A DNA stretch of 64,000 nt from Prunus persica (Eukaryota; Streptophyta; Magnoliopsida; Rosales; Rosaceae). Location of the stretch: positions 1,672,065 through 1,736,064 of the forward strand of contig NC_034010.1 in NCBI RefSeq assembly GCF_000346465.2, read 5' to 3'. The notes below the pieces were generated by a model, which saw only the letters and a program-made list of their open reading frames with translations, was not told where the DNA came from and made no database searches. Below are positions 22,228 through 34,216 of the stretch, in pieces (positions within the stretch are counted from its first letter, which is position 1; every line of letters begins with the position of its first letter). The position numbers and the translations under genes are program-made.

Positions 22228-24027
22228 GAGTTCTGCTATTTCCACCCACCTGTCATATTTCCTCACCTACCTTATTTTCAAAATTGTAAAGACTAATTTA
22301 CCCATTCAGAAAATGACTTTTAAGGACTATCTAATTTTTTGACAATGTTCACTTTTAATAACTAAAAAAAAAAAAAACTACAATTAATTCTTAAAAACAA
22401 AACCAAAAACCCAAGAGCCACCAAAGCTGGTCCACCCCCACCCAACTTGTCAGCCATCCCACCTGCCAGCGGCGACCCTCTCCCCCCGTGCCGCCGATAA
22501 ATCCTCATTACCTTTCGTCTCTCTCTATCTCTCTGTCTCTTTGTCTCTTTGTCTCTTTGTCTCTTTAGGCTGGGTTCGTTGATTTTCATTTTTGTAGTAA
22601 TAACACGTTGGCTTTTTGAAGGATAAGGAGGAGTTTGATGTTGGTGTTGGAGATGGGCGAGGATGATAGATATGGGGTTAAAGTGTATTTTAATAATGAT
22701 CTAACATTGCAGACAACTCATTAATAGGAGTATCGATCGAAGACTATCATTTTTTTTGTTTTAGCAACTAAATAATTCTTCAGTTTGTTTTGTTTCTAGA
22801 GATGCCAATACAGTGGCACATAGTCTTGCATATTTCGCTATTTTATCAATTGACATGTTCTCATGGGATAGGGACCCTCCAGCTTTCATCGAGAACTTGT
22901 TGGTTGAGGAGGATATGCTGGGACCCTTCAATTCTTAATGTTTGAATTAACCGACGGCATTTTCTGGTATTTTGAATGTTTCACCATTCTCTGCCTTTTG
23001 CTTTATATATATAGATAAATACGAGTTTTTATCAAAAATAGCCAAAATTTAATCCCCAAATTCATAAATGTCAGTTTTTTAAAATACTTTCAAATATAGC
23101 AAAAAACTCACTTAAATTGACCCAAATGCCCTCTAAATTATAACTCAATTACACCTAAAAGCTAAAACCCAAAATAGCAAGAGCACAAAAACAAGATTGG
23201 CTTCGTGAACTTAATCATGCCTATGAATCCTATCATAAAAATGACAATGTAATTACCAAAAAGAAGAAGAAAGAAAAGGAACAGCCGATGTTTTCATAAA
23301 TCCAAGCAATAAAAATCATCTCTGCGGCTATGACTTGATTCGGTAGGTTTGGGAGTTTTTTACAATAAAAAAAGTTAAAGTCGGTTTCTTGACATAATAA
23401 TTTTTAATTGAGAAAAAAAAGTTGAACTTTCTTACAAAATTCGTATCATAAATATTGCTAGTCTGCATATGATATCAGGGGTTAAACTTTCTTGCAAACC
23501 ATCATATGTGTTGCTGCCTTCCCTCAGCACAAGAGGTTAAGAAAAATTGCAAGGCCCTCGCTGTTCATAGACTATCTTCCCACAACACAAACTTGTCTAT
23601 ATTAACTTTGCTTTCCATTAAGGGTGATTGACAAGGGGCAGTGTCCTTGTGTTTGAGGGTAGGCTGGGTGGAGGGTGAGGCTTGTGCTCAGTAAGTTACG
23701 GCTTGGAAGAGCATGCTTTTTGGTTAGGTTTTAATTTAGAGGGCATTTGGGTCAATTTAAGTGAGTTTTTGGCTATATTTGAAAGTTTTAAAAAAAACTG
23801 ACATTTACGAATTTGGGGGTTAAATTTTGGCTATTTTTGATAAAAACTCGATAAATACATCGTTTCCACTAAAAAAATATAGAGAATTTGCATAAATTAA
23901 TAATTAAAGGATATTTTAGGGATAATGGTGGGTGGAAAGATATGATTGTGTTTTTTCAAATTTACATGGTGGGTGGGAAGATAAGGTGAGTGGGAAAATA
24001 GGATAGGGAAAGGAAATAGCAGCACTC
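22228..24027. mobile_element. 1.8-kb TIR DNA transposon, non-autonomous
   Basis: Ends GAGTTCTGCTATTTCC and the complement of GAGTGCTGCTATTTCC. A perfect 8-bp target duplication TAAGGAAA lies at 22220-22227 and 24028-24035. The subterminal parts repeat ccacccacc-type text in inverted order. No transposase ORF is visible. A second element (23023-23849) is nested inside. The 8-bp TSD allows hAT or MULE, so the superfamily is left open. Confidence 0.85.
23023..23849. mobile_element. Non-autonomous MULE-type element (827 bp), nested
   Basis: Long inverted repeats of about 130 bp (23023-23150 and 23725-23849) begin GAGTTTTTATCAAAAATAGCC. A perfect 9-bp target duplication GATAAATAC flanks it (23014-23022 and 23850-23858), typical of Mutator-like elements. 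The 570-bp interior has no intact ORF and no recognised captured gene. Confidence 0.92.
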
Positions 24028-24035
24028 TAAGGAAA

Positions 24036-25065
24036 TTTTAAGATAAAAGGTGTGGTAGTACAAATATTTCTTTTTAGATCTGGGAAGAGGGAGAATGAAC
24101 CATCGTTTAAAATGGTAGAGTTTAGTATTTCCTAATTAATTACGAAAACTCTCTTCATTGAAAAAAAATCCCAAAATCTTCTCATTTTTAATAAACAGTT
24201 AGATAGGAAGGATGAGAATCACATAGTAAGCACTCTGATATAGGGATTTCATGAAGATGGCTACAAACTCAAGATCTTCGTGAATTTTTTTTTTGGGCGA
24301 AAGACGGCGATCAAAACTATCTTTTTTTGTTTTAATAAGAAAGAGTAATAAGGAAATGTTTTTTTTTTTTAAATTAAAAAAATTTATAGAAGTGCGGTAT
24401 TGGGTGAAGAGGAAATCCAAATTAGGACCTCGAGTGGAGGGCAAGAGCTACAAGTCTCTTAAGTAATAAGGAAATTTTAAGATAAAAGGTGATAGTACAA
24501 ATATCTCATTTTAGATCTGGGAAGAGGGGGAATGAACCAGCGTTTTAAATGGTAAAAAATGAATCTATAATAGCTAAATGGTATTAAAGTTCAAATATGA
24601 TAGAATTCCCAAGTAAGGAATGTTCCATTAAAACCATAGTAGAGTTTATTATTTCTTAAATTAATTACGATACTCTCTTCATGGAAAAAAATCTCCAACA
24701 TTTTCTCATTCTTAGTAAATAGTTAAGATAGGAAATATGAGAATCACACAATAAACACTCCTATATAGGGATTTCATGAAGATGGTTACTCTCTCAAGAT
24801 CTTCTTCCATCATGATTGTCCTCCTCACAAGAACTATATAAAGTCCTCTACAGTTGCTGAAAAACACAACCGAAGCATTGCCTATATTTTCTCTTCAAAA
24901 ACTCTCTTTGTTGATCTTACTTTCAAAATTCTTCTGCGCTTTATTCATCAATCACATTGCCAACAGGTACGTACATGAGCATATCAATCTAATTACTTAT
25001 CAATTATTATCCATTTGCGTCACTACATTTGAAACATAACATACATATATACAGGAAGTAACATA
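24036..25065 (+). promoter_or_regulatory. BAHD upstream region with promoter-like duplications
   Basis: Two successive copies of a segment (about 24036-24260 and 24460-24775) each run from gaaattttaagataaaagg through agatctgggaagag to tgagaatcaca. Related copies lie at about 20020-20280 and 31740-32020. The copy nearest the BAHD pseudogene is followed by actatataaag (about 24831-24841), a TATA-type element 225 bp before its ATG. The regulatory role is inferred from position only. Confidence 0.45.
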
Positions 25066-28000
25066 ATGGCAGCCACAATCAAAAGCTCCTATGTACTGAA
25101 GCCAGCTGAAGCAACATGGCAAGGCTGCTAAACTCAATCTGAATGGGATCAAATTGGCTGCATAACTCACGTCGGCAGTATCTACTTCTATAGACCAGAC
25201 CAACACTGTGTCACCCCAACTGACGCCATTGCCAATACCCTCAAAGACTCACTACGCCGCGCTTTGGTGCCGTTCTACCCACTAGCAGGTCGTCTGCGTT
25301 GGATCGAGGGAGGCCGTCTTGAGCTCGACTGCAATGGCATGGGGGTTGAGTTCATTGAAGCCGAGTCTGATTTGAAACTCGATGACTTGGGTGACTTCTC
25401 TCCTTCTCCGGAATATCACTCTCTGTTCCCCACTGTAGACTACAACCTCCCATTTCATGAACTTCCTCTATTGTTTGTCCAACTGACAAGGTTCAAATGT
25501 GGCGGTTTTAGTCTCGGCTTGGAAATATCACATGCAGTTACTAATGGCCAAAGTGCGTGTCATTTCATTGGCGAGTGGGCTAAGCTCACAAGGGGAGAGC
25601 CAATTGGAGTAATGCCATTTCTTGATGGACAAGCCTTCCTAGCTCGACACCTCCCAGCTCCAACTCAAGTGTTTGACCATATAGAGTTCAACCAACCACC
25701 GATTTTACTTGGGCAATCAGATAATTTACAGGAGAGTAAGATGCAAACAACTTTAACCATGTTAAAGCTCACCAAAGAACAAGTTGATAAACTTAAGCAA
25801 ATGGCGAATGAGGGTACCAATTTCTGTGAGAAATTTAATATTATATTTAATATTAATTTTCTATTTGAATGGAAATTAATAAAATCCACTGGGTTAAAGA
25901 CATGACCCTTGGGTAAAGACATCTTCAATTGGGGGGTGACAACTCTTCAAACCAAGGGATGAATTGTTTGGGGTGACAACTCTTCAGACCAAGGGATGCA
26001 TTGCTTGCCTTTTCAGATTGAGATACCTTTTTAGAAAGGGTATTACATCATCTATAAATAGAGCAATCCTCCTACAGTTTTATTCATTCAGTTTAATCCT
26101 CTACATACAGACTTTCACATATAGAAAGCATTAGAGTCTTCATAAAGAGAGGTTCCTGCATAATTTGGTTCAAAGTTCCTTGTGAATTGCAGTGCTTCTT
26201 TCATAAGGAGGGGAGTCGTTGTATCCTGGGAGGCGAACGCTAGTGAACCATAAGCACCAGTGTGGGGCGTAATTCGTCTTAAGGTCAGAGTGTCCAACAC
26301 TTGCCTCGACTCAATTAAGGTTCTTCTAATTCAATTATGCTTTGTAAAAATCTGTTTTATGTGCAGTATTTATTTTGTTTATTTTATAGCAATTTAGCAC
26401 TCATATTTCCAACAATCTTAAGACGAATTATTATGGTGTAGTTGCTATATTTTACTTGTTTGTTTTGTTAACCGTTGCATCTATTTCACTAGTTGGTAAA
26501 TTCATGGTCAACATGTGAAGAATAAACTTGAATCAAGTGGGTTGTAAATTTTTTTACAATCTAAAATTATGTATGCATGTTGGACCATTTCCTGTCTATA
26601 TAAAATGAAGCCATTGTGTCTGGACGTGATCCAACTAGAAATTTGATTTTCAGTTTCTAACGGTTATAGGCTTTTAAATCCATTTGTTGGGCTTCTGACT
26701 GTTCATATAAATTTTGCATTCATAAATGATGCATGGATTCTGCAGATCAAATACATTAAGAAGCATATAGTGCTTGTTTCTAGTTACTTATATAAACGTA
26801 TGTATATGAACCATTGGGTTGACATCAAGATATGCAATTGATATATTGGATTGCATATAGAAAGATTGCAAATATTTGGTTTTTGCAAATTTTCCTAAAG
26901 AGGGAAAACATGTCAGTGTATTATCTATATTTGACAAACACAATTGACGAATACTTCCAAGAAGAGAAGTAGTGTTGAAATGACCAGAAACATGTATTTC
27001 TCCGTCTTACAAAGATAACAACTGCAATGTGGGGATAAAGCCCTATTTTGTAGAATTAAGTTTCTAATTATGAGGCTTCAAACTACAATGGTCTGTATGA
27101 AAGGGAAAATTTCCATTAAAAGGAAATGATGAGTAAAGTGGCTTCGAAATTTCCTAAAGGATATTCATATGTGTAACAAAATTACACAAATGTTAAGAAT
27201 CCGAAAATGTGGGGGTCTATTGCAAAATTGCACTAGACGTAATATGCAAAGTTTAAGGTATGAAATTTCATTGGTAGTTTAATAGCAACCACAATTGTAA
27301 GAGAATTGTGGGGGTGGCTTAACTATCTTTGTAATCTCATATTTGTGTACGAATGGAAAAGTAGTTTGCATGTTTATTTCAAGGTATAAAAAGGTTGAAG
27401 ACCCTACAAATACCTTAAATGTGGGGGAAGTCCACTGAAGAGTTGGCAAATTACTTAGTAATTCCCAACAAAACACATGGAGGAATTTTTTGAAAACAAC
27501 TACTCTCGAATGAATATAATTTCATAAGATGGAATGTGCACACCATCAGTTCATAGTCAACCTAGTCGATCCAATATTTAAAGGTCAGACTAGAGAGTTA
27601 GTTGATCATCGAGGGGAATGGGAGTATAAGCCTAAATATTTAAAGTCTCCATAGTGGATACCCAACCTAGCTGACTGGAGATCCCAAGATCTAGGTTCAA
27701 AAGGGACAACCAAATTATGGATGACTAAGTAGTAGCACTGCTGAGATTACATCTCCTACCCATATCCTATGATGAAACAGTGCTGCCTGTAGCGTGTTTT
27801 AGGGTAATCTTTGATTTTAATGATTCCTATAGCTTGGGAATCCGAGTGGGGTAGTGCATGATACTCTTAATAGGAAGTCACCTATGTGAGTGTGAAATGA
27901 GGCCGTTTCTATGAGAATTTTTTAAGGCTTGAATTCTCTAAAGCTCTCATGAATACCAGGAATTGCTCAGGGCCAAAACGAGCACAACCGATCGAACCAA

Positions 28001-28894
28001 ATATGTTTAGGAGGATATTGTGTGAGTGCTATTGTCTGGGTTTACACAAACGGCTGAACAGTTCAAGACATCACGTTCACTGATTAGCCAAGTAAATCCG
28101 ATAGTACTTCACTATGGAAGGTTCAAAGCCAAAAGCTACCTATCCAGATGCCATATTCTTCTAATAGGAACTCTCTCTAAGTCTGCATTATCATTTGCAT
28201 ATTGTTGAAACTAATTTCCATTCATGTGGGGGATTGTGAGAAATTTAATATTATATTTAATATTAATTTTCTATTTGAATGGAAATTAATAAAATTCACT
28301 GGGTTAAAGACATGACCCTTGGGTGAAGACATCTTCAATTGGCTGGACACATCTGGAGATGTGCATTGAGGTCGAGAAACCACAAAGATGAACAGCCAAC
28401 GGCATTGATGGTTTGCGTTGACCTTCGAAGTCGTATGAAACCTCAATTGCCCCAAGGTTACTTTGGCAATGCAGTATTTTATATGCCTGCCACAAGTCTT
28501 GCCGATGACTTGTTGTCAAAGCCATTAGGGTACGTGTTGAGTAGAATAAGGGAGGCGGTCGAGAAGGTGACAATGGATTATGTGCTGTCAGCCCATGAAA
28601 AGTTGAAGAATGAACCAGACTTAACTCGGTTTCAAGACCTTCATTATGCTAAAGAGAGTGAACGAGGGCCTTTTAATGGAAACCCTAATATTGGGGTTCT
28701 GAATTGGTTGACACTGCTTATATATGGGCTGGATTTTGGTTGGGGAAAGGAGATTTATATGGGTCCAGGGCCGCATGATTTTGATGGGGATTCTTTGATC
28801 CTTCCAGGTGCCGATAGAGATGGTTCTGTGGTTGTGGCTACAAGTGGCCCATATAGATGTTTTCAAGAAGCACTTCTATGAAGATATCATATAA
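25066..28894 (+). pseudogene. BAHD acyltransferase, SHT-like, broken
   Basis: BAHD enzymes transfer acyl groups from CoA thioesters. The protein most resembles plant spermidine hydroxycinnamoyl transferase (SHT), known for phenolamide synthesis in pollen coat. Conserved blocks are VPFYPLAGRLRW, EISHAVTNGQSA, PQGYFGNAVFYMPATSL and the structural DFGWG motif (about 28732). Lesions: TAA at 25129-25131 after 21 codons; the catalytic HxxxD motif reads H-A-V-T-N because the Asp codon is AAT at 25543-25545; an LTR element interrupts the frame at 25825-28342; and an apparent 8-bp loss near 28844 shifts the last 20 codons, whose remnant reads to TAA at 28892-28894. The start was chosen because the MAATIKSSYVLKP-type N-terminus is collinear with the family. 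Some residues at the insertion site are also missing. Confidence 0.93.
25825..28342 (+). mobile_element. Non-autonomous LTR element inside the BAHD gene
   Basis: A left LTR of about 590 bp runs from TGTGAGAAATTTAATA (25825) to CCAACA (26414), with a TATA box ctataaatag at 26052. The first 108 bp recur at 28235-28342 after a purine tract (atgtgggggat), marking a 3' LTR truncated where BAHD coding sequence resumes. The 1.8-kb interior (26415-28234) has no gag-pol ORF, so it is LARD-like and probably copia-derived. Because the right LTR is cut, no target duplication can be checked. The left LTR end is inferred from the TG...CA rule. Confidence 0.8.
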
Positions 28895-28915
28895 TTAAAT
28901 AAGGGCTCATTTGGT

Positions 28916-29770
28916 AGTTTTTCTATGAGAATTCAAATTGGACACTCTTGGCCTTTTATATAGCCAACCTTAGCTCACGATACAGACAGGTATTGTTGAA
29001 TCGGTTAAGTTTTATTGATTCATATTTTGCCAGATATTTTGTGTCCATTCGAATCCTCGATGGCTAATTTGAATTCTCATACTTTTTCCACTCAAATTGG
29101 ACACTCCTAGCCTTTTTTGTAGTCAACCCGAGCTTACGGTACAGATAGGTATTGTATAATCGGTTCAGTTTTTTTTATTTATGTTTTGGCAAATCTTTTG
29201 TGTCCGTTAGAATCCTCAATCTCTAATTTGAATTCTCATACTTTTTCCAATCAAATTGGCCACTTCTAGCGTTTACCCTGGTCAACCGTAGGTCACAGTA
29301 CAGACAGGTATTGTTGAATCAGTTCAGTTTTTTTTATTCATATTTTAGCTGATCTTTTGTGTCCATTAGAATCCTCAATCTCTAATTTGAATTCTCATAC
29401 TTTTTTCAATCAATTTGGACACTCCTAGCCTTTTATGTAGCTAACCCTAGCTCACGGTACAGACAAGTATTGTTGAATCAGTTCAGTTTTTTTTATTCAT
29501 GTTTTGGTAGATCTTTTGTGTCCATTCGAATCATCAATCTCTAATTTGAATTCTCATACTTTTTCCAACCAAATTGGCCACTTCTAGCCATTGCTCTAGC
29601 CAAATCTAGCTCACGGTACAGACAGGTATTGTTGAATCGGTTCAGTTTTATTTATTCATGTTTTGGCAGATCTTTTGTGTCCATTCGAATCCTCAATGTC
29701 TAATTTGAATTCTCATACTTTTTCCACTCAAATTGGACCCTCCTAGACTTTTATGTAGCCAACCCCAACT
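28916..29770. repeat. 158-bp tandem array, about 5.4 copies
   Basis: Each unit contains aattggacactcctagcc (or a cacttctagc variant), cacggtacagacaggtattg and gtgtccattcgaatcctcaa. Unit starts fall near 28938, 29096, 29255, 29412, 29573 and 29730. The array begins about 20 bp after the BAHD pseudogene and runs directly into the next array. Confidence 0.9.
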
Positions 29771-30565
29771 TACGGTAAGATATAGTGTTTTTAGAAAAAC
29801 ATGTCATTTACTCAATAAATTACAGATAAGATGTTGCATTTCCAGATATATAGACCTTTTACACAATAACTTACCGGTAAGATGTGGTGTTTTTAGAAAA
29901 ATAAGTTATTTACTCCAGAAATTACGGGTAAGATGTTGCGTTCTCAGATGTATAGGCCTTTTACACTATAACTTAGCGGTAAAATATGGTGTTTTGAGAA
30001 AAATCAGTTATTTACTATAGAAGTTACGGGTAAGATGTTGCGTTCTCCAATATATAGCATTTCACACTATAACTTACTTGTGAGGTTTGGTGTTTTTAGA
30101 AAAATAATTTATTTACTCCATCAATTACGGGTAAGATGTTCCGTTTTCATATATATATATATACATATATATATATAGGCCTTTTACACTACAACTTACC
30201 GGTAAGATATGGTGTTTTTAGAAAAATAAGTTATTTACTCCGTAAATTACAGGTAAGATGTTGCGTTTTCAGATATATAGGCATTTTACACTATAACTTA
30301 TTGATAAGATATGGTGTTTTTAGAAAAACAGGCTATTTACTCAATAAAATAGGTTACGATGTTGCGTTTTCTGATATATAGGCCTTTTACACTATAACTT
30401 ACCGGAAAGATATGGTGTTTTTAAAAAAAAATAAGTTATTTACTCCACGAATTACAGGTAAGATATGGTGTTTTTAGGGTTTAAGGTTCTGAGAACGTAA
30501 CATCTTACCTGTAACTTTGTTGAGTAAATAACTTATTTCACTAAAAACACCATATCTTACCAGTA
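29770..30565. repeat. ~102-bp tandem array ending in an inverted half-unit
   Basis: About seven units carry acttaccggtaagatatgg, gttatttactcc and gggtaagatgttgcgttt. The unit length is near a multiple of three, so the translation looks like a repetitive protein (LHYNLPVRYGVFRKISYLL-like). It has no start context and is treated as an artefact. The final part (about 30492-30565) is the reverse complement of the unit, so the array end can fold back. A TA microsatellite sits at about 30152-30177. Confidence 0.88.
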
Positions 30566-30591
30566 AGTTATACTGCTTTTATACTTTATAG

Positions 30592-30644
30592 AAGTGCTTT
30601 TTATATTTTGTTGAGCGTTTGGCTGCTAAATAAAAAAAGCACTT
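30592..30644. repeat. 53-bp palindromic mini-element
   Basis: AAGTGCTTTTTATAT on the left pairs with AAAAAAAGCACTT on the right around agcgtttggctgc. This could be a minimal MITE or hairpin. No target duplication is clear. Confidence 0.45.
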
Positions 30645-30747
30645 TAAGAGTACTAAGGTATTTTTATTTATTTATATTTTTAATATCAGAGAGTACCAAA
30701 TTATCAAATTCTTATTTCTCAAGTACCAAATTATCATAAGACATTAT

Positions 30748-31247
30748 TGTTAGAGTTTTATAGTGTGTGAGTGCAGAGTGACGAATGAGAGAAGAAAGCA
30801 GGAAGGAATAATTGACAAAATATATATCTGCTATTCGTGTAGCAGAAGAATGTTCATACCAATTCTCTCTCTTACAACCTCACGCACTTAGTGTGAGGAA
30901 TATATCCGTTAGGCACAGTAGTTGGGTCCCTTTCATCACAAGGTGATCTCAGCCATCCACTTAGGCAACCAATAGGAAGCTTACACTTGTCTTACAAAAT
31001 GAAATGAAAATAAACTAACTTTTAAGTCAGCTTAAGGCTTATAATTCAACACTCCCCTTTAAGTCTTGAGCTGATTTAACTCCAAGCATACTCCTGAGAG
31101 AATTGAACCGATCCTTAGCCAATGGTTTGGTGAAAATGTCAGCTAGTTGTTCCTTAGTAGGACAGTACACCAAATCAATGATGCCTTCTTATAGTGCACC
31201 TTTGATGAAGTGATATCTTCGATCAATATGCTTTGAGCAAGATAGCG
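30748..31247 (-). mobile_element. Ty1/copia fragment: pol C-terminus plus 3' LTR
   Basis: On the minus strand, 31247 to about 31061 encodes the end of copia RNase H: SKHIDRRYHFIKGAL, a stop, then [17 protein letters not shown]. It is followed by a polypurine tract (complement of ctcccctt at 31052-31061) and a 304-bp LTR, TG...CA, at 30748-31051. The element is truncated at 31247 and the 5' LTR is absent. An in-frame TAA lies near 31190. Confidence 0.88.
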
Positions 31248-31249
31248 GG

Positions 31250-33310
31250 GTGTGGGGTGTGAGGTTGATGAGTTTTTTTTTGTTTTTTTGTTTTGTTTTA
31301 TGCTAGGTGTCTATTTAGGCATAGTTTAGGAAAATAATGGAGTTTTCTTAGAAATTGTGAAAATTTGAATTAAAAGTTGGGGTGAACTTAGAATAGTCAA
31401 ACAATACGGGTAGAATATTTTTCGGGGTATATTTCATTCTCCAAAAGAAGATATTTATAGTACAAAGATGAAACCCTAGTAGGGTCAAACTAGAAAACAA
31501 GATAAAATCCTAATTACACAATATCTGTACAAAAGGAAAGCAATATAGTCCTAATAAACTAGGAAATAAGTATCCTAATTAAGCTAGAATCTCGCTAACA
31601 AGAATATGAAATGAACAAAGAGACGGTTTTAAATAGAAATACTCAAAATTAATAAGGAATATGTTTCTTTGTAGAAGCAGGGCATTGGGAGAAGTAGAAA
31701 TCCAAACTAGGACTTCAAGTGGAGGGTGTGAGCTACAAGTATCTTAAGTAATAAGGAAATTTTAAGATAAAAGGTTAGAGTACAAACATTTCTTTTTGGA
31801 TCTGGGGGCGGAATGAACCAATGTTTTAAATGGTAAAAAATCAATTTTTAATAGTTAAATGTTATAAAAGTTCAAATACGACAGAATTCTCGAGTAAGGG
31901 ATTTTCCATTAAAACCAAGATTATGCTTAGTATTTCTTAATTAATTACGACACTCTCTTCATGGAAAAAAAATCCCTAATGTTTTCTCATTCTTGATAAA
32001 TAGTTAGATAGGATAGGAAGGATGAGAAGTGTTCTTGTTTTCTTGTTTCCATAAGCTAATTAACACACAAACACGGCCTTGCCTTTCTAATCGGCATTTT
32101 TTTTTTATCGTTTCACTGTCATAATGGGAAAGATCCACTACATTGGCCCAAGAAGGTGTGTAAACGGTCACTCTATAACTATAAGGAGAATCAAACATCA
32201 ACCAAAATATGTTTGGGAGATAAAAGAGAGTTTTCAAGAGTGAAACACTTTTATCTTTCAAAGAGATTTTGATTGAAACCAATTTTGAGAATCTTGCACT
32301 AGCATCCTTGTATTATCAAGATACTTCCTCTCTCATCTCAAGGTTCCATTGGTGTGGAGACTTAGAGGGCATATACTTTTGTAGCTCACGTGGAGGAGAA
32401 AGATCAAGGAGCAAAGGTCAAAGGTCAAAGATCATTTGAAAGAAATCATACCATGGAGATGGTAGAGCAACAAAAAGATGAACACAGGCGTTGTCAATTG
32501 ATTATCTGGAAATTAAACAGGCTTGTTTGAAAAGATCTTGAGTTTTTCAAGTATTTTCGAGACGTTGCGTTTAGTTTTGGAGAGAGAGTATCTTCTTTTG
32601 TTGTGGAGGCTCTCTATTTATAGGCAAGAAGCTTCAATGATGAAAGCTAAAAGAGGATATTTGATTGCTATCCAAAGTAAGTTATTGATTGGTTTATAGG
32701 TGAAAGGATGGAATATCTCTGACAAAAACGCTAGTTTTTTGAGGTGCTTCTTTGGCTTGAGTTCTCTGTACCTAGAAATCTGGTTGGCAATTAAACTCCC
32801 TAGTTCTAGTGGCTTTTATCCAGCTTGCTTTCTTGTTGAGCAAGAAGAAGGTCAAGTCGCCATTAATGGTGACAATCCTTCTTCAGACCTTCACGTGGAT
32901 CTGTGTGCAACGGTTACCAATCTTTTTAACTTTAGTATGGCTCAAAGACTTGGGCTTCCTGATGCTGTGGGTTTTTATTAATTTTTCTTATCTATTGACG
33001 GCCCATTAAAAAAAAGGTCCCTTTTGTTTTAAAGAAATAAAAAGATATTGGGCTTGGGCTTCACAGATATGTTCCCTTGAGAGATAGACAATTTTTGGCC
33101 CATTTGCAATATATGGTACTAACGCATAATTATTAACAATAATCCGTATAGTGGTTTGAAGTATTTACTCCCTCAGATAAGGTCATGGTTTCGAGTCCTA
33201 ACATCCGTGTAGTGTATGTGACTTTAATATGCTATCGCTCTTCTCAATAAGAAAGGTCTTAAAAAAAAAACAATAATTCATTATTTTTTAGCAGGAAACT
33301 AAAATTAAAA
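31250..33310. other. Unassigned intergenic DNA
   Basis: About 31660-32030 is another copy of the segment found upstream of the BAHD pseudogene. About 31420-31620 has LTR-like text without a partner. The ORF at 32700-32981 has no recognisable family. A TATA-like ctatttatagg lies near 32610. Nothing else is supported. Confidence 0.4.
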
Positions 33311-33576
33311 AAAGGGGAATTGGCTCATATAATCATTTTACAAACTTTAATCTGACATAATCACTTTGGAACTTGAAAGTACCAAGCTACCCTTCATATA
33401 AATAGATATTTATTGCTGACTTATTGCCCACTGATTGCCCTCTCTCTCTCTCTCTCTCTCGCGCAGGCTCTCTTCGCGTTCTCTTCCTCTCTCAGCGCTT
33501 TCTTCCTCTCTTTGCGCTTTCTCTCTCCATCGTCCACCACCACTCTCTTTCTCCCTCTGTCGTGAAAACCTAAGCA

Positions 33577-33615
<39 letters not shown>

Positions 33616-33652
33616 AGTCGATGTTAGGGTTTGTTGAGGGGGTTCTTGAAGG

Positions 33653-34216
33653 CCAATCTTTGCGTCCCTCAGCTGCCCGGCCAAGGCTGTTCCTTCCACA
33701 GCTTCCTCACCAATACCTACAAGGTTACTTTCATGGAATTCCCTTCTGGCATTAAGGTTAGCTTTTTCAGTTTTCTACGTCTCTTTCTTTTATTTATTTA
33801 ATTTATTTTTACTTTCAGATCTTGAAATTAAGAATTATAGTTTGATTGAATATTAAATATTTGCTGCTTCTGTTGGCAATTTTCTAGTATTAGATCTAGC
33901 GATTTAGGATCGGAAAGAAAGGCCTCTCCTCTCACTCAATTACATTCTTGAACTTGAATTTGTGCTTAGAAATTTGGACATGTGTGGTTGTGTTTGCGTA
34001 TACCAAATTGTCATACAATTAGATTCATTCATACAATTAGATTCATTCTTAATGTGCTGCTGCTTTCTTACTCTTTGTTTTGTGTTTGTGTGTGCAGATT
34101 ATCTTGGTTACGCATCCCAGGACCCGCGACTTGCGTGAATCTTTGAAGTACATTTACAACTTGTATGTGGAATATGTCGTGAAGAACCCGCTCTACACTT
34201 CTGGAACTCCAATCAG
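33653..34216 (+). pseudogene. TRAPPC1 (Bet5) fragment, two exons
   Basis: TRAPPC1/Bet5 is a core subunit of the TRAPP tethering complex acting at ER-Golgi membranes. Exon one (33653-33756) encodes PQLPGQGCSFHSF and TNTYKVTFMEFPSGIK. After a GT-AG intron (33757-34097), exon two (34098-34216) encodes IILVTHPRTRDLRESLKYIY and EYVVKNPLYTSGTPIR. The donor gtaact follows at 34217, but the last short exon was not found, and the N-terminal exons are replaced by CT-rich leader from the left TIR. The upstream ATG at 33620 is in another frame. Intron retention argues for DNA-level capture rather than retrotransposition. Not expected to make a working subunit. Confidence 0.87.

Noticed and set aside
29733..30381. 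Repetitive protein ORFs across the tandem array
   Set aside because: They arise because the unit length is close to a multiple of three; there is no start context, and the frame breaks between units.
28916..30565. CRISPR array
   Set aside because: Units of 158 and about 102 bp are repeated throughout, without unique spacers, and the genome is eukaryotic.
32700..32981. 93-residue ORF as a gene
   Set aside because: No recognisable family, no splice partners, and the surrounding DNA looks repetitive; kept as unassigned.
33435..33755. 106-residue Ser/Leu ORF
   Set aside because: Out of frame with the TRAPPC1 homology and built from CT repeats in the left TIR arm.
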